From Accumulibacter phosphatis (GTDB taxonomy: Bacteria > Pseudomonadota > Gammaproteobacteria > Burkholderiales > Rhodocyclaceae), in contig NC_013194.1 in the NCBI RefSeq assembly GCF_000024165.1, forward strand, positions 3,286,001 to 3,350,000: 64,000 nt of DNA, read 5' to 3'. The position numbers and the translations under genes are program-made. Shown in pieces: positions 50,474 to 59,926 of this stretch; the first letter of the stretch is position 1, and each line of letters starts with the position of its first letter. The notes below the pieces were generated by a model, which was not told the DNA's origin, did not search any database, and worked only from the letters and a program-made list of their open reading frames with translations.

Positions 50474-52786
50474 TTGCGTACTCCAGCCGATGCCGCCCCA
50501 GCCCACCAGGCGAACGTACCCTGGCGACGGCTGGCGTTCTTTGTTGTCGCCGCACAGTGTCTGGCGCTGACGCTGCTCGGCTACATGCTGCTCAACAAGC
50601 ACCGCAGTCTGCTCGACGAGCTGATGTTGTCGCGCATCGAGATCGAGGCCAGCGACCTCGAAACCGCCTTGCGCACCGGCGCGATGAGCGGACTGCAGCC
50701 GGGCGAGATGTTCCGGCTGGAAGCGATGGTCCAACACCTGAAGGCAGCCGACCCGGCAATCGCCGCCATCGCGGTGCTCAGCGTCGAGGCGCACACCGCC
50801 CGTATCGTCTTCGCCGACGACCCCGGGCAGCTCGGCAAGACGCTGCCCGCCGACGAGTGGCAATCCACCTCGGCACATGGTTTCACGCGCCACGACGCCG
50901 ATGCCGGGCCGCAGATCGAGGTCGCCGTTCGCGATGCCGCCGGAGTTGTCATCGGCGGCCTGCGCGTGCGCGCCGCCGGCGCGCCGCTGGCCGCCGCCAG
51001 CCAGGCCATGGCCAACAGCCTCTGGTACACGATCGCCGCTGCCGTCGGCGCGCTGACCGTGCTCACACTGGCTGCCCTGGCGCGGCTGCGCGCCGCCGGT
51101 AGCGGCGCTGCCCTGCACCGCCGCATCGTCGTGCTGGCGCTGAGCAGCACGCTTGCCGCCAGCGCCTTCGTCGCCTGGCAGGCCGATCGGCTGTTTGGCG
51201 AGCAACTGAAGCCGGCGGTGACGGCCAAGGTGCAGGGCATCGCCAATCTGCTGGCGAACAAGCTCGAATACGCGGCGGCCCTGGAGATTCCGCTCGACAA
51301 GCTGCCAGGGGTCACCGACTACTTCGCTGGCATCATTGCCCGCCACCCGGAGGTCGCCGCGTTGCGCCTGAGCGACGCGACCGGCGGCGTCCTCGCCGAA
51401 CACGGCGCTGCCCGCGGCCGCTGGATCACGCGCGCCGTCGGCAACGCCCAGGTCGCCGCCGCCACCGACGAGCGCTTCGTGGCGCGCCGACTGGGTGAAC
51501 TGGCCGCCGATGTCGGCATCGTTCTCCTCGTCTCGGGCCTGATCTTCCGCGAACTGCTGGCGGCACTGCTCCATCGCCTGCCGCGCAGCGGCGGCGTGCC
51601 GACGCTGAGTGCCCTGCAGTCCCTGCGCCTGCCGCTCTTCCTCTTCATCCTCAGCGAGGAGATGTCGCGCTCCTTTCTGCCGCTTTACCTGCAGTCATTC
51701 ACCAGTGGCAGCAGCTTCCTCGGCCAGGAGGCGGAGGTCGGCCTGCCGATAACCGCCTACATGCTCTGCTTTGCCCTGGCGACGCCCTTCGCCGGCCGCT
51801 GGACCGACCGCTGGGGCATTGCCAGAGTGTTCGCGGCCGGCGTCGGCCTGGCCCTCGCCGGCTTCGCCTGGACGGCTCTCGCTACCGCCTACTGGCAGTT
51901 GCTGCCCGCCCGCGCCCTCTGCGCCTGCGGCTACGCCGCCTGCACCATAGCGTGTCAGCGCCAGTTGATCGCGCTTACCGGACCCGCCGAGAGGGCGCGC
52001 GGCCTGGCCTTGTTCGTCGGCGCAGTCGGCATCGCCGCGATCTGCGGATCGGCACTTGGCGGTGTTCTCGCGGAGCAGTTCGGATTTCGCCTGGTGTTTG
52101 CCCTCTCCGCCTTGCTGACGCTGCTCGCACTCGCCGCCTTCCACTCCGCCCGGGTGCCGACGATGGCACCAGGCGACGCCGGGCCGCTGCTCGGCCTGGC
52201 GGAGGTCCGCAGGCTCTTCGCGGACCGTCGCTTCACCTTCCTGATGCTCGGCGGTGCGGTTCCCGCCAAGATCGCCCTCGCCGGCTACCTGTTCTATTTG
52301 ACGCCGCTCGCGCTGCACCAACTCGCTTACAGCCCGGCGGCGATCGGCCGGGCCGTGATGCTCTATTTCGTTCTCGTCGCGGCGGTCAATCCGCTTGCCT
52401 CCTGGTTGGCGGATCACTTCGGCTGGCGCCTGGCGCTGACCGTGGGCGGCGGCCTTCTGATCGGCCTCGGCGGGCTGGCGGGGGTCGCCGGCTGGCTCCC
52501 TGGCGAGGCCGCCGTGTGGACCGGAATCGCCGCCCTGGGTATCGGTACCGGGTTGGCCGCCGCGCCGATGCAGGCACTGGCCAGCGAGATCGGGGCGCGG
52601 GCCGGCGCCACCTCGGTCGCTGTCGTACTGCGTACGGTGGAACGTCTGGGCAGCGTCATCGGCCCCTTGTGGGCTGGCGCCTGGCTCATCTCAGGGGATT
52701 GGCGCGGTGCGATGGCGGCAATCGGCGTTGCCGTCCTGGCCGGCACCCTGCTCTGCCTCGGCGTGCGCGAAGAGGGAGCCCGATGA
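50474..52786 (+). CDS. MFS transporter with N-terminal extracytoplasmic sensor-like domain
   Basis: About 770 residues. A first membrane helix (WRRLAFFVVAAQCLALTLLG) and an extracytoplasmic domain of about 130 residues with FADDPGQLGKTLPADEW, which resembles a sensor (PAS/dCache-like) rather than a permease, are followed by a second helix and a short domain. From about residue 395 comes a 12-helix major facilitator. The permease has the usual FAGRWTDRWGIAR cytoplasmic loop motif. I take TTG 50474, the first start in frame; no ribosome site is seen. It overlaps the next gene by 4 bp, so transport and sensing are linked in one polypeptide. Substrate unknown. Confidence 0.75.
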   Translation: MRTPADAAPAHQANVPWRRLAFFVVAAQCLALTLLGYMLLNKHRSLLDELMLSRIEIEASDLETALRTGAMSGLQPGEMFRLEAMVQHLKAADPAIAAIAVLSVEAHTARIVFADDPGQLGKTLPADEWQSTSAHGFTRHDADAGPQIEVAVRDAAGVVIGGLRVRAAGAPLAAASQAMANSLWYTIAAAVGALTVLTLAALARLRAAGSGAALHRRIVVLALSSTLAASAFVAWQADRLFGEQLKPAVTAKVQGIANLLANKLEYAAALEIPLDKLPGVTDYFAGIIARHPEVAALRLSDATGGVLAEHGAARGRWITRAVGNAQVAAATDERFVARRLGELAADVGIVLLVSGLIFRELLAALLHRLPRSGGVPTLSALQSLRLPLFLFILSEEMSRSFLPLYLQSFTSGSSFLGQEAEVGLPITAYMLCFALATPFAGRWTDRWGIARVFAAGVGLALAGFAWTALATAYWQLLPARALCACGYAACTIACQRQLIALTGPAERARGLALFVGAVGIAAICGSALGGVLAEQFGFRLVFALSALLTLLALAAFHSARVPTMAPGDAGPLLGLAEVRRLFADRRFTFLMLGGAVPAKIALAGYLFYLTPLALHQLAYSPAAIGRAVMLYFVLVAAVNPLASWLADHFGWRLALTVGGGLLIGLGGLAGVAGWLPGEAAVWTGIAALGIGTGLAAAPMQALASEIGARAGATSVAVVLRTVERLGSVIGPLWAGAWLISGDWRGAMAAIGVAVLAGTLLCLGVREEGAR

Positions 52787-53805
52787 GCCGCTGGTTGCTC
52801 GCCCTGCTTCTCCACGCCGCTGCCGCTGCGAGCGCGGAGCCGCCCTCCTACCACGTGATGATGCTGCTCTATCGCGGCTGCGAGGAGGCCTGCCGGGGTT
52901 TCCAGGACCATTTCGGACGCCAGCAGGTGCGCGCCCGCTTCACCTTGCGCGACGCCGACCAGGACGCGCGGCGCATTCCCGGCTTCGTCGCCGAAGCCCG
53001 GCGCCTGCGGCCCGATCTGGTCGTCGCCTGGGGAACGACGGTTGCTCTGGAAACCGTTGGCCAGTGGGACGCGGTCGATCGCTCACGCCATATTGCCGAC
53101 ATCCCGGTCGTCTTCATGGCCGTCAGCGATCCGCTGCAAAGCCGACTGGTGCCGACGCTCGCCGGGTCGGGACGCAATCTGGCGGGGACGCTGTACCTGC
53201 TACCGGTCGCCGAGCAGTTGCGGGCGGCGCGCGCGTACCTGGATTTCCGCCGGATAGGCTTTCTCTACAACCCCGCAGAAGCCAATTCGCTGAACAGCCT
53301 GCAGGACTTGCGCGCGCAAGCGTCGCACTTCGGCTTCAGCCTTGTCGTCGAAACGCTGCCCATTGGCGCAAACGGCCAGCCGAGTGCCGGCGACATCCCG
53401 GGCCGCATCGCGGCGCTGGCCGCGGCCGGTGTCGATCTGTTGTACTTCTCGCCCGACAGTTTCCTCAACAGCCAACGCCGGCTCGTCACCGGCGAAGCCC
53501 TGGCTCGGCAAATGCCGGTCTTCGCCGCTGCCGAGGCGCCGGTAACCCAGGCCGACGCGCTGCTCGGCGTGCTCAACCGCTACGACCAGATCGGCCGCTT
53601 CACGGCCCGCCTGGCACTGCGCATCCTGCGCGAGGGCGCACCGCCCGGCGAGTTGCCGATCGAACTGCCACGGCAATTCTCGTACCTGATCAATCTGCGC
53701 GTCGCCCACCGCCTGGGCCGCTACCCGCCTCTGCCGCTGCTCGACATTGCCGAGATCGTCGGCGGCCCGGCATGTACCCGCACGAAAGGAAAAGCATGCG
53801 ACTGA
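52783..53805 (+). CDS. ABC transporter substrate-binding protein (PF04392-type)
   Basis: The 340-residue periplasmic protein has a signal peptide (1-18), followed by the alpha/beta domains typical of the ABC_sub_bind family: DLVVAWGTTVALETV, DIPVVFMAVSDPL and LAAAGVDLLYFSPDSFLNS. No ABC permease or ATPase is nearby; instead it is co-translated with the MFS protein upstream (ATGA overlap), so it may deliver ligand to, or sense for, that transporter. It overlaps the formyltransferase gene at its 3' end. Confidence 0.8.
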   Translation: MSRWLLALLLHAAAAASAEPPSYHVMMLLYRGCEEACRGFQDHFGRQQVRARFTLRDADQDARRIPGFVAEARRLRPDLVVAWGTTVALETVGQWDAVDRSRHIADIPVVFMAVSDPLQSRLVPTLAGSGRNLAGTLYLLPVAEQLRAARAYLDFRRIGFLYNPAEANSLNSLQDLRAQASHFGFSLVVETLPIGANGQPSAGDIPGRIAALAAAGVDLLYFSPDSFLNSQRRLVTGEALARQMPVFAAAEAPVTQADALLGVLNRYDQIGRFTARLALRILREGAPPGELPIELPRQFSYLINLRVAHRLGRYPPLPLLDIAEIVGGPACTRTKGKACD

Positions 53806-54686
53806 TCGTCTGCGTCAAACGCGACCTGCACGGCTGCGTCTTTCTCAACCGGCTGTTGCCACGGCTGGCGAACCACCAGGTGCACGTCCTGCTTGCGGAC
53901 AAGACCCGGCCAGCCGAATGCAGCATTCCGGAGCTGTCGGAGTTGGCCTACCTCGAACGCGGCCTGCCGCTGCAACGACTGTTCCCGCTGCTCGACCAGA
54001 TGCCGGCAGCGGCGGCGGAATGGGCGACCTTCGCCGGCCTCGAAAAACGCCACGGCCTCAGGTGTGAACGACTTGACGACATCAACGCTCCCGCCACCCT
54101 CTCGGCGCTGCAGGCCTTCGCTCCGGATCTGATCATCTCGGCACGCTTCAGCTACATTTTCAAGCCAGCGGCGATTGGCACCGCCCGCTTCGGGGTGTTG
54201 AACGTCCATCCCGGCGAACTGCCCGCGTATGCCGGTCTTTTTGCACCGATGCGCACGATTGCCGAGGGCGGCCGGGATCTCGTGTGCTGCCTGCATTTCA
54301 TCGACGCCGGCATCGACAGCGGGCCCATCATCGACATGCAACGCCTGCCCTACCGGAAAGACCTTGGGCTGCTGACCCAGACTGCCGAGATCTATCCACT
54401 GGCCATCACCCCGCTGCTCGATCTGATCGACCGGCTGGAACGAGGTACCGGCATCCGGGCGGCGGTTCAGGACCGGCGGCAACGCCGCTACTGGCCGGCG
54501 CCGAGCGCGGCCGAGGTAGGCGCCTTCCTGGCTGCCGGGCACCGCTTGTGGACCGCGCAAGGCTATGACGATCTGCTTGCCCGCTTTCTGCCGAACGGCC
54601 AGGGAATTGCCGCACCTGAAGCGGCCGGACGGTTTGGACCCGGGCGATTCGACGGAAACCTCGAGGCTCCCCTCCTGCATCGCTGA
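53796..54686 (+). CDS. Formyltransferase-family enzyme (Fmt/PurN-like fold)
   Basis: The 296-residue protein has the formyl-transferase core: FGVLNVHPGELPAYAGLFAP (catalytic Asn and His), then GRDLVCCLHFIDAGIDSGPI (the Asp), as in enzymes that use 10-formyl-tetrahydrofolate. A C-terminal Fmt tRNA-binding domain is absent or replaced by a short tail, so this is not the housekeeping methionyl-tRNA enzyme. It overlaps the upstream binding-protein gene by 10 bp. The acceptor may be a sugar-amine or peptide related to the transport operon; that is inference. Confidence 0.72.
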   Translation: MRLIVCVKRDLHGCVFLNRLLPRLANHQVHVLLADKTRPAECSIPELSELAYLERGLPLQRLFPLLDQMPAAAAEWATFAGLEKRHGLRCERLDDINAPATLSALQAFAPDLIISARFSYIFKPAAIGTARFGVLNVHPGELPAYAGLFAPMRTIAEGGRDLVCCLHFIDAGIDSGPIIDMQRLPYRKDLGLLTQTAEIYPLAITPLLDLIDRLERGTGIRAAVQDRRQRRYWPAPSAAEVGAFLAAGHRLWTAQGYDDLLARFLPNGQGIAAPEAAGRFGPGRFDGNLEAPLLHR

Positions 54687-54719
54687 GCCCAAAATGGGAA
54701 AAGCGCCACCGAGGCATTA

Positions 54720-54739
54720 TACTGGGGTTTTATACAGTT
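54720..54739 (+). promoter_or_regulatory. SOS (LexA) box of dnaE2
   Basis: A CTG-N10-CAG palindrome (CTG at 54722-54724, CAG at 54735-54737) matches the proteobacterial LexA site (CTGT-N8-ACAG), with one mismatch in the left half. It overlaps TATACT (54718-54723) and TATACA (54731-54736) -10-like boxes and ends 6 nt before the GTG at 54746. This places dnaE2 under direct DNA-damage control. Confidence 0.8.
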
Positions 54740-54745
54740 TTTGCC

Positions 54746-57700
54746 GTGGTTGACGCCCTTCCCTTTTACGCCGAACTGCACTGCTGCTCCAACTTCTCCT
54801 TCCTGCGCGGGGCGTCACATCCCGAGGAACTGGTCGAGCGCGCACAGGCACTAGGCTACAGCGCGCTGGCCATCACCGATGAAGCCTCGCTGGCCGGTGT
54901 CGTGCGCGCCCACAAGGCGGCCAGGGAACGTGGCCTGCAACTCATCATCGGCGCCGAGTTTCGTCTCACCGACGCGCGCCAACCGGGTTCCCGGCTGGTA
55001 CTTCTGGCGCAGAACCGCGCTGGTTATGGCAACCTGTCAGCGCTGATCACGCTGGCGAGGCGGCGCTCGGCGAAGGGCGAGTACCGCCTGTACCGCAACG
55101 ACTTCGAAAAGCCCGACCTGGTCGCACTCCGCAGCGGCGCCCTGCCAGACTGCCTGGCGCTCTGGATAGCGGACGCGGACGCGGACACCGATGCCAGCGC
55201 CGAAGAGGGTCGCTGGCTGGCGAGTCGCTTCCCGAACCGTTCATGGCTGGCAGTCGAACTGCACTCGGGACCCGACGATGCGGCGCGACTGGCAACGCTG
55301 CTCGAACTTGCCAAAGCGAGCGGCCTGCCGGCCGTCGCTGCCGGCGACGTGCACATGCACCTGCGTGCGCGCCGCCCGCTGCAGGACACGCTGACGGCGA
55401 TCCGTCTGTACACCACGCTGTTTGCCGCCGGCCACGCGCTCTTTGCCAATGGCGAGCGCCATCTGCGAACGCGCCTGCGGCTGGCACGGATCTACCCGGC
55501 CGAACTGCTCGCCGCAACCCTGCTCGTCGCCGCACGCTGCCATTTCTCGCTCGACGAACTGCGCTACGAATACCCCGACGAAATGGTTCCGGACGGCCAG
55601 ACCCCGGCCACCTTCCTGCGTGCCGAGGTGACCGAGGGGCTGCGCCGGCGCTACCCAGACGTCGTGCCGCCCGGCGTACGCGCGCGCGTCGAGCACGAAC
55701 TCGCACTGATCAACGAACTCGCCTACGAGCCCTACTTTCTGACGGTGTACGACATCGTCAACTTTGCCCGCAGTCGCCATATCCTTTGCCAGGGACGCGG
55801 CTCGGCCGCCAATTCGGCGGTGTGTTACTGCCTTGGCATCACCGAAGTCGACCCGGCGCGTTCGAACCTCCTTTTCGAACGCTTCATCTCCCGGGAGCGT
55901 GGCGAGCCGCCCGATATCGACGTCGATTTCGAGCACGAGCGGCGCGAGGAAGTGATCCAGTACCTTTACGCGAAATACGGACGTGAACGTGCCGCGCTGA
56001 CGGCAGCGGTCGTCACCTACCGGACGCGCGGCGCCCTGCGCGACGTCGGGCGCGCGCTCGGCTTTGGCAGCGCCCAGATCGACGCGCTGACCGCTTCGCT
56101 GGCCTGGTGGGACAAACGCGACCAACTCCCCGGCCGCCTGCGTGCCGTCGGCCTCGACCCGGCCGCGCCGCGCGTCGCCAAATGGCTGGCACTGGCCGAC
56201 GCCCTGCGCGGGTTTCCGCGCCATCTGTCGCAGCATGTTGGTGGCTTCGTGATCTCACGCGGCCCGCTCGCCCGTCTGGTGCCGATAGAGAACGCCGCCA
56301 TGCCGGCGCGCACGGTGATCCAGTGGGACAAGGACGATCTCGACACCCTCGGGCTGCTGAAGATCGACGTGCTCGCCCTCGGCATGCTCTCGGCGATCCA
56401 TCGGGCGCTCGACCTCGTCGGCTGCCGTCTGCCGGAGGTTCCCGCCGAAGACCCGGCGGTCTACGACATGATCTGCGCCGCCGATACGGTCGGTGTCTTC
56501 CAGATTGAATCGCGCGCGCAGATGGCCATGCTGCCGCGCCTCAGACCGCGCAATTTCTACGATCTGGTGATCGAAGTGGCACTCGTCAGGCCGGGGCCCA
56601 TCCAGGGCGACATGGTCCATCCCTACCTGCGCCGCCGGCACGGCCGGGAACGCATCGAGCCGATGCGTCCGGAGATCGCCGCGGTTCTCGAACGCACCTG
56701 CGGCGTGCCGATCTTCCAGGAGCAGGTGATGCAACTGGCCGTCGTCGCTGCCGGCTTCACTCCCGGCGAGGCCGATCAACTACGCCGCGCAATGGCCGCT
56801 TGGCGACGCAAGGGCGGGCTCGGGCCTTTCGAAGAGAAGCTGATCACCGGCATGCGTCAACGCGGCCACGACGAAGCCTTCGCCAAGCGCATCTTCGCGC
56901 AGATTCAGGGTTTCGGCGAGTATGGCTTCCCGGAGTCGCACGCCGCCTCGTTCGCCTTGCTGGTCTACGTCTCGGCGTGGCTCAAGCGCCACCATCCTGC
57001 CGCCTTCCTCTGCGCCCTGCTCAACAGCCAGCCGCTGGGCTTCTACTCGCTGTCGCAACTCGTCCAGGATGCCCGCCGGCACGGCGTGGAAGTACGACCG
57101 GCGACGGTAAGCGCCAGCGGCTGGAAAGCGCTCCTCGAAAGCGCGGCACCGGCGATCGCCGCCGGCGGGCCGGCCGTTCGCCTGGGACTGGCCAGCATCG
57201 TCGGCCTGTCCCAGGCAACTGCCGTTCGCCTGCTCGAAGCTCGCAAACAAGGGCCTTTCGCCAACATTGCCGAGCTGGCGGCGCGGGCACGTCTGACGCA
57301 CCGGGATCTCGATCTGCTCGCCGCTGCCGACGCACTCGCCAGCCTCAGCGGCCATCGTCGGCAGGCCGCCTGGGCCGCCGCTGGGGTTGCCGTGCAACTC
57401 GACCTGCTCAGCGGCAATGCGCCACCTGAAGATCTTGCCGAACTCGCCATCCCTTCCGAGGGCGAGGATCTGATCGCCGACTATGCCAGCACCCGGCTCA
57501 CCCTCGGTCGGCATCCGCTCGCCCTGCTGCGCGAGCGACTAAGCGCGCAGCGCTTCGTTTCCGCCAGCCAGCTGCAGCGCGCCCCCGACCGCCAGCTGGC
57601 GCGCGCCGCCGGCATCGTCACCTGTCGTCAGCGGCCGGGAACGGCCAGCGGCATTGTCTTCGTCACGCTCGAAGATGAAACCGGACTGGCGAATATCGTG

Positions 57701-57874
57701 GTGCACTCGCGACTCGTCGAAAAACAGCGCCGGGAACTGCTCGGTGCCCGCCTGCTCGGCGTCCTCGGGCAGGTGCAGCGCGAAGGCGAGGTCGTCCATC
57801 TGGTCGCCAAGCGTCTCGTCGATCTCTCGTCGCTACTCGGCCGGCTACCGACGGCGAGCCGGGATTTTCATTGA
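54746..57874 (+). CDS. dnaE2: Error-prone DNA polymerase DnaE2
   Basis: The 1042-residue alpha-type C-family polymerase has a PHP domain (YAELHCCSNFSFLRGASHP), a palm (CQGRGSAANSAVCYCLGI and GEPPDIDVDFEHERREE), fingers and an OB fold near the end (LARAAGIVTCRQRPG). It lacks the C-terminal tau-binding tail of replicative DnaE, as in DnaE2/ImuC. It performs mutagenic lesion bypass in SOS, usually with ImuA and ImuB; neither is adjacent here. The start is GTG 54746, 6 nt after its LexA box. Intact. Confidence 0.95.
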   Translation: MVDALPFYAELHCCSNFSFLRGASHPEELVERAQALGYSALAITDEASLAGVVRAHKAARERGLQLIIGAEFRLTDARQPGSRLVLLAQNRAGYGNLSALITLARRRSAKGEYRLYRNDFEKPDLVALRSGALPDCLALWIADADADTDASAEEGRWLASRFPNRSWLAVELHSGPDDAARLATLLELAKASGLPAVAAGDVHMHLRARRPLQDTLTAIRLYTTLFAAGHALFANGERHLRTRLRLARIYPAELLAATLLVAARCHFSLDELRYEYPDEMVPDGQTPATFLRAEVTEGLRRRYPDVVPPGVRARVEHELALINELAYEPYFLTVYDIVNFARSRHILCQGRGSAANSAVCYCLGITEVDPARSNLLFERFISRERGEPPDIDVDFEHERREEVIQYLYAKYGRERAALTAAVVTYRTRGALRDVGRALGFGSAQIDALTASLAWWDKRDQLPGRLRAVGLDPAAPRVAKWLALADALRGFPRHLSQHVGGFVISRGPLARLVPIENAAMPARTVIQWDKDDLDTLGLLKIDVLALGMLSAIHRALDLVGCRLPEVPAEDPAVYDMICAADTVGVFQIESRAQMAMLPRLRPRNFYDLVIEVALVRPGPIQGDMVHPYLRRRHGRERIEPMRPEIAAVLERTCGVPIFQEQVMQLAVVAAGFTPGEADQLRRAMAAWRRKGGLGPFEEKLITGMRQRGHDEAFAKRIFAQIQGFGEYGFPESHAASFALLVYVSAWLKRHHPAAFLCALLNSQPLGFYSLSQLVQDARRHGVEVRPATVSASGWKALLESAAPAIAAGGPAVRLGLASIVGLSQATAVRLLEARKQGPFANIAELAARARLTHRDLDLLAAADALASLSGHRRQAAWAAAGVAVQLDLLSGNAPPEDLAELAIPSEGEDLIADYASTRLTLGRHPLALLRERLSAQRFVSASQLQRAPDRQLARAAGIVTCRQRPGTASGIVFVTLEDETGLANIVVHSRLVEKQRRELLGARLLGVLGQVQREGEVVHLVAKRLVDLSSLLGRLPTASRDFH

Positions 57875-57904
57875 GTGCAAGCCGTAAGCGAACGGCAATC
57901 CAGC

Positions 57905-59230
57905 TCAGGCAGCACTGGTAACGAGCTCGGCGTAGAGATCGTGCTCGTCCGCGTCGACGACGCGCACGCGCAGGAAGTCTCCGGGCTCGGCGTCGAAATG
58001 ATCGTTGATGAAAACCAGACCATCGATCTCCGGCGCGTCGGCCGCCGAACGGGCAATCGTTCCCTCGTCGTCGACCTCATCGACCAGCACGTTGATTTCA
58101 CGTCCGATCCTGGCTGCCAGCAATTCTGCAGAAATGTCCTCCTGCAAGGCCATCAGCCGCTGCCGGCGCTCCTCGCGGACTTCGTCCGGCAGCGCACCAG
58201 GCAGGGCATTGGCTGCCGCACCGGCGACCGGCGAATAGGCGAAACAGCCGACGCGGTCGAGCCGCGCTTCGGCCAGGAACGCCAGCAATTCCTCGAACTC
58301 GGACTCCGTCTCACCCGGGAAACCGGTGATGAAGGTACTGCGGATGGTAATCTCTGGGCAGATGTCCCGCCACGCCCGCACCCGCTCGAGATTGTTCTCG
58401 GCACTCGCCGGACGCTTCATCGCCGCCAGGACGCGCGCACTGGCGTGCTGGAAAGGCACATCGAGATAGGGCAGCAACCTGCCCTCGGCCATCAGCGGCA
58501 CCAGCGCATCGACGCTCGGATACGGATAGACGTAGTGCAGGCGTACCCAGATCCCCAGGTCGCCCAGCGCCTCGCACAGTTCGCGTAGTCGAGTGCGCAC
58601 TGGACGACCGCCGACAAAGCCGGTCCGGTACTTGAGGTCGACGCCGTAGGCGCTGGTGTCCTGCGAGATGACCAGCAATTCACGAACGCCCGAATCGGCA
58701 AGCGTCCGCGCTTCCTGGAGCACGTCGCCGATCGGTCGGCTGACCAGCGGCCCGCGCATCGAAGGAATGATGCAGAAGGTGCAACTGTGGTTGCAGCCCT
58801 CGGAAATCTTCAGATAGGCGAAATGCGGCGGCGTCAGCTTGATTCCCTGTGGTGGAACCAGGCTCGTGAACGGGTCGTGTGGCTGCGGCAGATGCGCATG
58901 CACGTGTTGCAATACCGCGTCGGTGGCATGCGGACCGGTCACCGCCAGTACCTGCGGATGCGCCTTGCGGATCAGATCCTCTCGGGAACCCAGGCAGCCG
59001 GTGACGATGACCTTGCCGTTTTCGGCCAGAGCCTCGCCGATGGCATCGAGCGACTCCTCGACGGCGGCATCGATGAAACCACAGGTGTTGACCAGCACCA
59101 GATCGGCACCTTCATACGAAGGCGAAATCAGATAGCCTTCGGCGCGCAACCTGGTGAGAATCTGCTCCGAGTCGACCAATGCCTTCGGGCAACCCAGCGA
59201 AACAAAACCGACGTTCTTCGGCTTGGACAT
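57905..59230 (-). CDS. rimO: Ribosomal protein S12 methylthiotransferase
   Basis: The 441-residue radical SAM enzyme adds a methylthio group to Asp88 of ribosomal protein S12. The N-terminal UPF0004 domain (NVGFVSLGCPKALVDSEQIL with its cysteines, NTCGFIDAAVEES and VTGCLGSR) binds the auxiliary cluster. The radical SAM site is ISEGCNHSCTFCIIPSMRG. A TRAM domain (EINVLVDEVDDEGTIARS) ends the protein. ATG 59230 begins MSKPKNVGFVSLG. Converges with dnaE2 across a 30-bp gap. Confidence 0.95.
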   Translation of the reverse strand: MSKPKNVGFVSLGCPKALVDSEQILTRLRAEGYLISPSYEGADLVLVNTCGFIDAAVEESLDAIGEALAENGKVIVTGCLGSREDLIRKAHPQVLAVTGPHATDAVLQHVHAHLPQPHDPFTSLVPPQGIKLTPPHFAYLKISEGCNHSCTFCIIPSMRGPLVSRPIGDVLQEARTLADSGVRELLVISQDTSAYGVDLKYRTGFVGGRPVRTRLRELCEALGDLGIWVRLHYVYPYPSVDALVPLMAEGRLLPYLDVPFQHASARVLAAMKRPASAENNLERVRAWRDICPEITIRSTFITGFPGETESEFEELLAFLAEARLDRVGCFAYSPVAGAAANALPGALPDEVREERRQRLMALQEDISAELLAARIGREINVLVDEVDDEGTIARSAADAPEIDGLVFINDHFDAEPGDFLRVRVVDADEHDLYAELVTSAA

Positions 59231-59403
59231 GGCATACCGCTCTCGTGAATAGCCGGCCAGTATACCGTGGGCCTGCCGGCAGCGGGCGGTCCCGGGAGAA
59301 CCGGAGAGGCAGGGCGGCAAGCAAGCTGCGGCTGCGACGCCCTTACCGGTTCAGCCGGCCTCTGCGCGGCTGCCCACCGTCGACGAGCGAGCTGCAGGCG
59401 CGG

Positions 59404-59619
59404 TCAACGCGAGCGATCAGCCTTACCCTGGCTCACCAGCCCCAGCAAGAGGAAGAAGCAGGCGATGACGATGGCGGCAACGCCAGCCTGCAGGAGGGTT
59501 CCCACCTGCATGGCACCCAGATAGAAGTTGCCCTGAAGACGTGCCACCGCGGCGACGACGCAAAGCGCCAGGCCACCGATACCGGCGAGACGTCCCAACA
59601 GCAGAAGAAGACTTTCCAT
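59404..59619 (-). CDS. Small two-helix membrane protein
   Basis: A 71-residue protein with two membrane helices (ESLLLLLGRLAGIGGLALCVV and AGVAAIVIACFFLLLGLV) joined by a short loop with NFYLGAMQVGTLLQ, and a positive tail. AAGGGCAAGAA precedes ATG 59619, which supports the start; a longer upstream frame lacks one. I do not recognise a function. Co-directional with rimO but 173 bp upstream of it. Confidence 0.6.
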   Translation of the reverse strand: MESLLLLLGRLAGIGGLALCVVAAVARLQGNFYLGAMQVGTLLQAGVAAIVIACFFLLLGLVSQGKADRSR

Positions 59620-59926
59620 TTCTTGCCCTTTGTGTGGAAAACGAACAGAACCTGCTGCCGCACCGGCAACAACGGCATCAACCCGGCGCCACGCAACGCT
59701 GCCTCGACGAAGCAATGCCCGTGCGCCACCCACCCGATTGTAAGCGAGAGTCGTCCCGAGTCAAGCACTCGGCCGCACGACGAAGTACCGAGTACAGGCG
59801 CACGCACGGGCCGCTCCTTTCGACCGGATCGTTGACAGCGGCTGCCACGCGCCGCGCAGTCGTGACCAGCCAGCATGTTACGATTTGTATGCGAGTACAC
59901 GACATCCACCAAGGAGGAAGCCATCC
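59620..59926. other. Divergent intergenic region
   Basis: These 307 bp separate a minus-strand small membrane protein from the plus-strand DUF2189 gene. No gene is credible. AAGGAGG (59911-59917) is the strong ribosome site of the DUF2189 gene; promoters for both genes should lie here, but I cannot place them with confidence. Confidence 0.4.
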
